Shown here: positions 58,129 to 64,000 of the stretch, in pieces
Layout: each line of letters starts with the position of its first letter
Position numbering within the stretch: the first letter of the stretch is position 1
Assembly (NCBI RefSeq): GCF_029542085.1
Contig: NZ_CP107036.1
Coordinates: 1,364,001-1,428,000 of the forward strand
DNA length: 64,000 bases
Reading direction: 5' to 3'
DNA from: Sphingobacterium sp. ML3W
Lineage (GTDB): Bacteria > Bacteroidota > Bacteroidia > Sphingobacteriales > Sphingobacteriaceae
Translations under genes and position numbers: made by a program
Notes under the pieces: generated by a model
Databases searched by the model: none
Seen by the model: the letters and a program-made list of their open reading frames with translations, nothing else
Told to the model about the DNA's origin: nothing

Positions 58129-59817
58129 TTAAACAGTAACAGGCAGTGATACACTACTTTCTACAAAAGCACCGAGGGCTTTGTATTTTTCATAACGTTC
58201 GGCATAGCGGGGCACCCAATTTTCCTGCGGTTCGTATGTGCATTCAAAGCCCTGCCCCATAGCTTTCATGGCATCCTCTACCCGATCATATAATCCAGCA
58301 GCGGTGGCCGCAAACATGGCCGCACCAAGTGCACAGGTCTGCTCGCTTTTATGGATACGAATCGGCATATTCATTACATTGGCCATCATCTGCATGATAA
58401 AAGGCGATTTTTTGGCGACGCCACCAAGCCCGATCAGACCCTTTATGGGGATCCCCTGATCCACAAAGCGCTCCACGATCGCTTTGGCGCCAAAGCAGGT
58501 CGCCTCGGCAATCGCCCTGAAGATCGCCGGAGCATCGGTACCGAGCTGCAATCCCATGATTGCCGCTTTGAGCGACTGATCCGCATCCGGAGTCCTACGG
58601 CCATTGAGCCAGTCCACCGCCACTTCCGAATCCGCAGTTAGCGGCAATTTGTTCGCCTTTTCACTTAATCGCAACAACAATTTTTCCTCCAGTGTCGCCA
58701 GCATGTTTTCACGCATCGTATCGCTAAGCCCCTCCAGTTCAGGTATCAGATTGTATGTTGGCCATAAGAGCAACTGCTTTAACCAGGCATAGGCATCTCC
58801 AAAAGCAGACTGGCCAGCCTCCATGCCTATCATTCCGGGGATAATGGAACCGTCCACCTGACCACAGATACCCTTTACCAATACACCCTCTACATCTTCT
58901 TTTGGAGCAACCAGCATATCGCAGGTGGATGTTCCCATGACTTTGCTCAGATAATAAGGTTCAATCTGCCCACCTACGGCACCCATGTGGCAATCGAATG
59001 CACCCACACCAACGACAACGGAGGTAGAAAGACCTAAACGCTCTGCCCATTCTGGGGAAAGGTGACCCGCCGGCCTATCCGAAGTATAGGTTTCGGAAAA
59101 CAAGCGATCAACAAAGCCGCCCAACAAGGGGTCAATACCGGCGAAGAATTCATTGGGGGGCAGGCCACCAAACTCAGCAGCCCATAGCGACTTGTGCCCA
59201 GCAGCGCAAACGCTTCGCTTGATCGCGCTAGCCTGTTTGCCACCAGTAAGCAAAAAAGGAATATAATCACAGTGTTCCACCCAGCTAAATGTTGCTTGGC
59301 GCACCTGCATATCTACTCTAACGATATGGAGCAATTTGGCCCAGAACCACTCCGAAGAATAAACGCCCCCTACGTATTTCAGGTAATCAACAGCGTAGCC
59401 TTGGTTGTACCGATTGATCTCTTTGGCCTCCTTGACCGCGGTATGATCTTTCCAGAGGATGAACATAGCATTGGGATTGTCCTTGAACTCCGGCAGTAAT
59501 GCCAGCGGCACACCCGCTTCATTCACAGCAACCGGTGTGGAACCCGTAGTGTCCACCGAAATTGCTTTCACCAGCTCCCCCATATTTTGTATCCCGGATT
59601 TTTGTAAACAATCTTTTACAGTAGCTTCCAGGCCCTCGATGTAATCCAGGGGGTGCTGTCTAAACTGGCTGAGCGCAGCATCGCAAAACTCACCCCTTTT
59701 CCAACGCGGATAATAAAATACGGAAGACGAAATCTCCGCCCCACAACTTGCATCAACCAAGACTGAACGAACAGAATCGCTCCCGTAATCCACCCCGATG
59801 ACATATGATTTACTCAT
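58129..59817 (-). CDS. araB: L-ribulokinase (FGGY family)
   Basis: This 562-residue kinase phosphorylates L-ribulose. The N-terminal FGGY domain begins VIGVDYGSDSVRSVLVD, the phosphate-binding loop typical of the actin-like ATPase fold. The C-terminal domain shows GVGAFDCHMGAVGG, KVMGTSTCDML, LIGLGGVAKKSPFIMQMMANV and EQTCALGAAMFAA. The length matches E. coli AraB. It is the first gene of the arabinose operon. A 313-bp region separates it from the divergent araR gene. Confidence 0.97.
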   Translation of the reverse strand: MSKSYVIGVDYGSDSVRSVLVDASCGAEISSSVFYYPRWKRGEFCDAALSQFRQHPLDYIEGLEATVKDCLQKSGIQNMGELVKAISVDTTGSTPVAVNEAGVPLALLPEFKDNPNAMFILWKDHTAVKEAKEINRYNQGYAVDYLKYVGGVYSSEWFWAKLLHIVRVDMQVRQATFSWVEHCDYIPFLLTGGKQASAIKRSVCAAGHKSLWAAEFGGLPPNEFFAGIDPLLGGFVDRLFSETYTSDRPAGHLSPEWAERLGLSTSVVVGVGAFDCHMGAVGGQIEPYYLSKVMGTSTCDMLVAPKEDVEGVLVKGICGQVDGSIIPGMIGMEAGQSAFGDAYAWLKQLLLWPTYNLIPELEGLSDTMRENMLATLEEKLLLRLSEKANKLPLTADSEVAVDWLNGRRTPDADQSLKAAIMGLQLGTDAPAIFRAIAEATCFGAKAIVERFVDQGIPIKGLIGLGGVAKKSPFIMQMMANVMNMPIRIHKSEQTCALGAAMFAATAAGLYDRVEDAMKAMGQGFECTYEPQENWVPRYAERYEKYKALGAFVESSVSLPVTV

Positions 59818-59926
59818 TTTAACTGAATTTGGTTTATAATCTATAATTCGATTTAAAGCTTACTTTTTGGTGTTTGTCCAGCTGGATAATTGGCCTAAAA
59901 ATAATTAGTGTCAAATTAACATTTAT

Positions 59927-59964
59927 TTTTTTAAATATGAAAGAAAATTTTCATATTTAAAAAA
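59927..59964. promoter_or_regulatory. 38-bp palindrome, candidate AraR operator
   Basis: TTTTTTAAATATGAAA (59927-59942) and TTTCATATTTAAAAAA (59949-59964) are perfect 16-base inverted copies with a 6-base spacer. The palindrome lies 110 bases upstream of araB and 167 upstream of araR. Nudix-type AraR regulators bind palindromes near ara promoters. An extrusion-prone AT-rich palindrome or a terminator-like element is the alternative. Confidence 0.5.
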
Positions 59965-60059
59965 TTGAACTATCTTCATCTCATCGAAATAAGATAAATC
60001 CAAGGGTGATAGGTATAGGGTAATTACAGATGTCTAAAACGGCAGAGCGCATTGTACCG

Positions 60060-60067
60060 TACATTTG
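60060..60067 (+). promoter_or_regulatory. -7 box candidate for araR
   Basis: TACATTTG fits TAnnTTTG, 63 bases before the araR ATG. A TTTG -33 element at the usual spacing is not evident, so this is only a candidate. Confidence 0.35.
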
Positions 60068-60130
60068 TTCAGCTATTTAGGTTTATCAAAAAAAATAGAT
60101 CAAGTCAAAAGAGAGACAAAACAATAGATA

Positions 60131-60835
60131 ATGGAATATTATAGAGAAGACTCAGCAATCCTTTTAGCGGTAGACTGTATTATATTTGGATTTAATGGCG
60201 AATCCCTGCAGGTATTATTGATAAAACGCGATTTTGAGCCGGAGCGGAACAAATGGAGTTTGATGGGAGGTTTTGTTCAACCGGACGAAAGTCCTGAACT
60301 AGCTGCCAGCAGGGTATTAAATAAACTGACGGGACTTGAAAATGTATACATGGAGCAATGCAGTGTCTTTGGTGATCCAAAACGTGAGCCCAATAGCCGG
60401 GTTGTCAGTATCTGTTATTTTGCGCTGATAGATACGCAAAAATACACACATATTTTAAGCGAGGAATATGAGGCACAATGGTTTCCATTGCAAAACTATC
60501 CGACTTTAATATTTGATCACGACCAGATGATTGCTTCGGCACAGCAGCGACTGCGGATGAAAGCAGCGCTCTATCCTATTCTGTTTGAATTATTGCCAGA
60601 GAAATTTACCATTCCCCAGATTGCAGCCTTATACGAGGGAGTATATAATATCGAATTTGATAAACGCAATTTTAGCCGCAAGCTGCTTTCCTCCGATCTC
60701 ATTATCAAATTGGAAGAAAAGGACAAAGAAAATTCCAAGAAAGGCGCTTTTTATTTTAAATTGAATACAGCCATTTACAAGGAAAAAATTATGTCATTTT
60801 TGCGCTATTTACCAAGCTGGTTTCCCGAAAACTAA
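60131..60835 (+). CDS. araR: Nudix-family arabinose regulator (AraR/NrtR type)
   Basis: This 234-residue regulator has an N-terminal Nudix fold (about 1-145) and a C-terminal winged helix (about 160-234, with FTIPQIAALYEGVYNIEFDKRNFSRKLL). The Nudix box region (residues 46-69, GGFVQPDES then RVLNKLTGL) has lost the REUxEExGU glutamates, so it should sense rather than hydrolyse its ligand. Bacteroides AraR of this type controls arabinose genes with L-arabinose as effector, and the position divergent from araB agrees. Its stop overlaps the convergent MORN gene by 3 bases. Confidence 0.88.
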   Translation: MEYYREDSAILLAVDCIIFGFNGESLQVLLIKRDFEPERNKWSLMGGFVQPDESPELAASRVLNKLTGLENVYMEQCSVFGDPKREPNSRVVSICYFALIDTQKYTHILSEEYEAQWFPLQNYPTLIFDHDQMIASAQQRLRMKAALYPILFELLPEKFTIPQIAALYEGVYNIEFDKRNFSRKLLSSDLIIKLEEKDKENSKKGAFYFKLNTAIYKEKIMSFLRYLPSWFPEN

Positions 60836-61221
60836 TCCGGGAAAAACCGGAGATCGCTAATAGGTTTTATTTTACCATTTTTAAAAAAAATCCGTTTGCG
60901 GATGGCCCCATCCTCGGTATAGTAAATCCATTCGCCTTCTTTTAGGTTGTTTTTATATAAACCTTTTTCTGCCAACTTCCTATTTCTAAAAACTTTGGCC
61001 TCGCCATTTTTAAGACCATCTATAAATGACTCGTAGTTGGTTTGGTAACGGTTAAATTTTATCGCATATCTACCGTTTAACGGCTCGCCAGTTTTCTTTA
61101 TACAGGTTTTGTCAGTAGCATCAACATATTCCGTTTCTTCCAGGTCAATATCAATCCATGTTTGTGCGGAACAGATATTGACCAGAGCTAAAAAGAATAA
61201 TAAATGGACAATTCTACTCAT
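60832..61221 (-). CDS. secreted MORN-repeat (YwqK-like) small protein
   Basis: This 129-residue protein has a Sec signal peptide ending ICSAQ. The mature part contains MORN-like strands with the G-x-Y/W pattern: GEPLNGRYAIKF, DGLKNGEAKVF, EKGLYKNNLKEGEWIYY, then IRKRIFFKNGKI. Such proteins are common and mostly of unknown role in Bacteroidota. It converges on araR with a 3-base overlap of stops and is divergent from the SDR gene. Nothing links it functionally to arabinose use. Confidence 0.7.
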   Translation of the reverse strand: MSRIVHLLFFLALVNICSAQTWIDIDLEETEYVDATDKTCIKKTGEPLNGRYAIKFNRYQTNYESFIDGLKNGEAKVFRNRKLAEKGLYKNNLKEGEWIYYTEDGAIRKRIFFKNGKIKPISDLRFFPD

Positions 61222-61451
61222 GATTCAACGTTTAGTTACAGATCAAATTTAGCTGCAAAACCAATAGAAAATTAAACAAATTACAATTCGCAGGAACTAA
61301 ATTATCATTCGTGGACATCTGCGGTTTTTCTGATAAAGCGCACATCAGGCAATTACCACTTAACGACTATTGAATAAAAATAGTGTCCGTCATTTTGGCT
61401 ACAATCAAGCTCAATTTGGCAACAGATAACCTCTGCCTTCTTTAGACTTTT

Positions 61452-61476
61452 GTGTTATTGAATCAGATAATAACAC
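61452..61476 (+). promoter_or_regulatory. inverted repeat immediately before the SDR start, candidate operator
   Basis: GTGTTATT (61452-61459) and AATAACAC (61469-61476) are perfect inverted copies around a 9-base spacer, ending one base before the SDR ATG. A bound repressor here would block transcription or translation start. The neighbouring AraC-family regulator is one possible binder. Confidence 0.45.
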
Positions 61477-61477
61477 T

Positions 61478-62281
61478 ATGAGAAAGACAATTTTCATTAC
61501 AGGAGCTTCTTCCGGGTTGGGAAAAGCAACTGCCAAACTATTTCAACAAGCGGGTTGGGATGTTATCGCAACAATGCGAAATCCCGAAAATGAAACCGAG
61601 CTTAGTGAAATCGAAAACGTTACGCTATTAAAATTAGATGTAACCGATCCTGCACAGATCAAAGAAACTGTTGAAAAAGCAATCTCTTTGGCCAAAATTG
61701 ATGTCGTTTTCAATAATGCAGGTTATGGATTGATGGGCGCGTTTGAAACCTTGAGCGACGAAAAAATACTTCGTCAAATCAACACCAATCTGTTGGGCGT
61801 ATTGCGCGTTACACAAGCATTCATTCCACATTTTAGAGCACAGCAAAGTGGCTTATTTATCTCGACCACATCAATTGGTGGTTTTATGGGATTCCCGCTA
61901 CATTCGATGTATCATGCGACAAAATTCGCTTTGGAGGGCTGGAGCGAAAGTATGTCCTTTGAATTGAAAAAATTTGGGATAGCGATCAAAACCGTTGCTC
62001 CGGGAGGAATTGCGACAGATTTTGCAGGTCGTTCATTGGATATGAATCGATCTTCCGACTATGAAGACATCGAAAACAAACTGTTTGAACAAATGGATCT
62101 GATGATGCAAAATGCTTCCACGGCAGAGCAAATTGCGCAGGTGGTGCACGAAGCCGCAACGGACAATAAAGATCAAATACGCTATTTGGCAGGCGAAGAT
62201 GCAAATGCGCTATATGATAGACGTTTGACAATCGGAAAAGAAGCGTTCAGGCAAGAAATCGCAAAACAATTTGAGGCCTAA
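61478..62281 (+). CDS. short-chain dehydrogenase/reductase (SDR)
   Basis: This 267-residue classical SDR has the Rossmann motif TGASSGLGKATA near the N-terminus, FNNAGYG in the middle and the catalytic YHATK with a preceding STTSIGG serine region. It would be an NAD(P)-dependent oxidoreductase of unknown substrate. The following AraC-type regulator, 64 bases downstream on the same strand, is a frequent companion of such genes in Bacteroidota and probably controls it. A palindrome sits at the start codon and a terminator follows the stop. Confidence 0.93.
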   Translation: MRKTIFITGASSGLGKATAKLFQQAGWDVIATMRNPENETELSEIENVTLLKLDVTDPAQIKETVEKAISLAKIDVVFNNAGYGLMGAFETLSDEKILRQINTNLLGVLRVTQAFIPHFRAQQSGLFISTTSIGGFMGFPLHSMYHATKFALEGWSESMSFELKKFGIAIKTVAPGGIATDFAGRSLDMNRSSDYEDIENKLFEQMDLMMQNASTAEQIAQVVHEAATDNKDQIRYLAGEDANALYDRRLTIGKEAFRQEIAKQFEA

Positions 62282-62293
62282 TTTTTAAATCGG

Positions 62294-62321
62294 CAACTGT
62301 CTTTGCGGGCAGTTGTTTTTT
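62294..62321 (+). terminator. intrinsic terminator after SDR gene
   Basis: CAACTGTC (62294-62301) pairs with GGCAGTTG (62308-62315), 8 bp including one T-G pair, with a 6-base loop and a TTTTTT tract (62316-62321). It begins 12 bases after the SDR stop. Confidence 0.75.
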
Positions 62322-62330
62322 GTAAATTTG
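62302..62330 (+). promoter_or_regulatory. AraC-gene promoter overlapping the SDR terminator
   Basis: TTTG (62302-62305) and TAAATTTG (62323-62330) match the Bacteroidota -33 and -7 elements with a 17-base spacer. The -33 element is inside the terminator loop. The transcript would start about 10 bases before the ATG at 62346. Confidence 0.6.
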
Positions 62331-62345
62331 TAAAACAAAAACAGG

Positions 62346-63257
62346 ATGCATAGTATCAACTCCATATCCGAATTTCATAAGCAATTGTCGTTGCCCGCCC
62401 CATTACATCCGCTCATCAGTGTAATTGATGTCGCTGGAATAAAACCTGATGAAAGCAGCATTTGGGAACAGTTCTGCGTCAATTTCTATAGCATTTCCCT
62501 CAAAAAAGATGTTACCGCAAAAATAAAGTACGGACAACAATATTACGATTTCGACAAAGGAACCATGAACTTTATTGCGCCCAAACAGATTCAATCGTTA
62601 ACGATTGCTGAAATCAGAAAAATGAATATCGAATGCGGAAAAGGTTACATGCTTATGTTTCATCCTGATTTTTTGTATACGCACCCCCTTGCAACCGCAA
62701 TAAAAAATTATAACTTCTTTTCGTATGCGCTTAATGAAGCATTACATCTGTCCGAACGGGAAGAAAAAGACATTGTAGAAATTTTCCTTAAAATCGAAAA
62801 AGAATACCAACATATCGACAAACATACCCAAGGAATTATTTTGTCACAAATTGATATGCTATTGCAATACAGCAACCGGTTTTACGAGCGTCAGTTCATC
62901 ACACGAAAAGCTGTTAACAATGCGCTGCTGACACAATTGGAAAAATTGCTGGATGCGTATTTCGATAGCGAAGAAACTTTAAAACAAGGGCTTCCGACGG
63001 TAGAGTATTTAGCAGAAAACCTCCACGTTTCAGCACGTTATCTAAGCGATTTACTACGGTCAGTGACCGGTAAAAACACACAACAGCACATCCACGACAA
63101 GTTGATTGAAGAAGCCAAGGAAAAACTCACGGCCACAAGTCTCTCAGTGGCAGAAATTGCCTACAAGCTCGGTTTTGAACATCCACAATCATTCAACAAA
63201 CTGTTTAAGAAAAAGACCAATGTTTCGCCGTTAGCGTTCAGACAATTGTTTAATTGA
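62346..63257 (+). CDS. AraC-family transcriptional regulator
   Basis: This 303-residue protein has a variable N-terminal ligand/dimerisation domain (about 1-190, cupin-like, FCVNFYSISLKKDVTAKIKYGQ) and a C-terminal double helix-turn-helix (about 205-303). The latter includes TVEYLAENLHVSARYLSDLLRSVTGKN and LSVAEIAYKLGFEHPQSFNKLFKKKTNVSPLAFR, the classic AraC signature. It is probably the regulator of the adjacent SDR. The name refers to the fold. Nothing suggests control of arabinose genes, which have their own AraR. Confidence 0.93.
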   Translation: MHSINSISEFHKQLSLPAPLHPLISVIDVAGIKPDESSIWEQFCVNFYSISLKKDVTAKIKYGQQYYDFDKGTMNFIAPKQIQSLTIAEIRKMNIECGKGYMLMFHPDFLYTHPLATAIKNYNFFSYALNEALHLSEREEKDIVEIFLKIEKEYQHIDKHTQGIILSQIDMLLQYSNRFYERQFITRKAVNNALLTQLEKLLDAYFDSEETLKQGLPTVEYLAENLHVSARYLSDLLRSVTGKNTQQHIHDKLIEEAKEKLTATSLSVAEIAYKLGFEHPQSFNKLFKKKTNVSPLAFRQLFN

Positions 63258-63298
63258 CCTCTCTTTCGCAACTTAAACATATCCTTCAACATTATAAA

Positions 63299-63337
63299 AT
63301 AATCATCTCCACATCAATCATTTGTGGAGATGATTAT
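63299..63337. terminator. bidirectional hairpin terminator between AraC gene and phospholipase C
   Basis: ATAATCATCTCCACA (63299-63313) and TGTGGAGATGATTAT (63323-63337) form a perfect 15-bp stem with a 9-base loop. It lies 41 bases after the AraC stop and 5 bases beyond the phospholipase stop, where the two genes converge. A short TTTT follows in the minus direction. Confidence 0.75.
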
Positions 63338-63342
63338 ACAGC

Positions 63343-64000
63343 CTATACGGTATAAAGGCCACCCATTAAAGGGTCCGTCTTAGAGATCTTTCCGGTCTCC
63401 ACATGGCCAGCAAAACGCTCTGACCAAGTCGGATATCCCTCCGCCTCAAGCTGCAGGTCATACCAGCCAAAACTTGATTGAAGATCGATCACAATCGACT
63501 TTTCTTCGCCCGGAGCTAAAGTCACTGGCCCTAACTGTTGCTGATACCCCAGGTCTTTGAGCAGCATTTTTTTAGCGGCAGCACTCCGGTTATTCAATTT
63601 AGCAACTAGATTTCCTGTCAATTGATCCTTATTTTTCGCCTGTTCATATACACACTTGACCGAGACCTCCGGATGCCTGTCGCTACCACGAAATTCTCGA
63701 TAGAACCCATTTGGCGCATATCCTTTTAGATGATAATGGCCATCCTTAAACGAGCTTAAATGCCAGTTATCACGTAGGGAATCTCCGGCAGAAACTGCAT
63801 ATTCCCAAGTGCGTAATGTCTCCTGATCATAAGGCGCGGCGGCATAGACCAAAAATGGTGAACCATTGGATTTGGCATTGTGGACCTTATTTCCTGCTGT
63901 AAAGGTAAGTTGGTATTCTTTACTGTTTACATCGTAATGTCCATCTAAATACAATTCATACGGTATCGGACATGAAGGTTTAATCCCTTTTTCCTGCTCA
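63343..64000 (-). CDS. phosphocholine-specific phospholipase C, C-terminal part, cut by window edge
   Basis: About 219 codons of the 3' end are present, and the frame is open to the right edge. The segment KGIKPSCPIPYELYLDG and the two beta domains that follow (about 100 residues each, ending SFGWYDLQLEAEG and RFAGHVETGKISKTDPLMGG) are the paired DUF756-type C-terminal domains of bacterial phosphocholine-specific phospholipase C. The catalytic phosphoesterase domain would be off the window. By family it is an exported enzyme that hydrolyses phosphatidylcholine or sphingomyelin. It is unrelated to the polysaccharide genes. Confidence 0.85.
   Translation of the reverse strand, partial: EQEKGIKPSCPIPYELYLDGHYDVNSKEYQLTFTAGNKVHNAKSNGSPFLVYAAAPYDQETLRTWEYAVSAGDSLRDNWHLSSFKDGHYHLKGYAPNGFYREFRGSDRHPEVSVKCVYEQAKNKDQLTGNLVAKLNNRSAAAKKMLLKDLGYQQQLGPVTLAPGEEKSIVIDLQSSFGWYDLQLEAEGYPTWSERFAGHVETGKISKTDPLMGGLYTV

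Larger units (their letters stand above)
59818..60130. other. 313-bp divergent araB-araR control region
   Basis: It contains a long perfect inverted repeat (59927-59964) and a -7 box facing araR (60060-60067). No TAnnTTTG box facing araB was found, so araB either uses a weaker promoter or depends on an activator. Confidence 0.6.

Noticed and set aside
59901..59920. TTTGACAC on the minus strand upstream of araB, resembling the HTCS-2 half-site start
   Set aside because: Similarity is limited to TTTGAC and there is no tandem copy or following -7 box.

Overview
The window looks like chromosomal DNA of a Bacteroidota member, most likely Sphingobacterium or a close relative (inference). The evidence is four SusC/SusD transporter pairs, two hybrid two-component systems (HTCS), Bacteroidota-type promoters with a TAnnTTTG -7 box, many lipoprotein glycoside hydrolases and a Nudix-type arabinose regulator. 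Nearly the whole window is one plant hemicellulose (xylan, arabinoxylan or arabinan) utilisation region. I saw no rRNA, tRNA, CRISPR array, insertion sequence or prophage.

Layout. 1-3064 (minus): a CE1-type esterase cut by the left edge, a split transketolase (two subunits) and a TalC-type transaldolase, which together feed pentose phosphates into central metabolism. 3248-7339 (minus): HTCS-1. 7753-22999 (plus): a xylan core operon matching the Bacteroidetes xusA-xusB-xusC-xusD-xusE-xyn10A arrangement, extended by a GH5 enzyme with a ricin-type domain and an SGNH/CE6-like acetylesterase. 23076-29592 (minus): SusC, SusD and a GH29 enzyme. 30160-32523 (plus): GH127 beta-L-arabinofuranosidase. 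32529-41887 (minus): SusC, SusD, a tandem GH43-GH43 protein and GH2. 42236-46252 (minus): HTCS-2. 46292-59817 (minus): an arabinose operon transcribed in the order araB, araD, araA, SSS symporter, galM, GH51, GH51, GH43, GH97, with HTCS-2 only 39 bases further on. 60131-60835 (plus): araR. 60832-64000: a MORN-repeat protein, an SDR with its neighbouring AraC regulator, and the C-terminal end of a phosphocholine-specific phospholipase C. These last genes look unrelated to glycan use.

How it works together (inference from families). Surface lipoproteins (GH10, GH5, SusD, XusE) cut and bind xylan, and the SusC channels import oligosaccharides. Periplasmic GH43, GH51, GH127, GH97, GH29, GH2 and esterases strip side chains. 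Arabinose enters through the SSS symporter and passes through AraA, AraB and AraD to xylulose-5-phosphate, which transketolase and transaldolase consume.

The most interesting signal is regulatory. The promoters of the transaldolase/transketolase operon, the xus operon and the SusC-SusD-GH29 operon share one promoter architecture. Two of them carry a 41-base block identical at 38 positions, and all three have a near-identical -7 box about 20 bases downstream. This predicts a three-operon HTCS-1 regulon that ties xylan sensing to pentose-phosphate metabolism. The SusC promoter next to HTCS-2 carries a different operator: two 20-base direct repeats 22 bases apart, at the same distance from its -7 box. 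Several operons also hold strong hairpins between genes.
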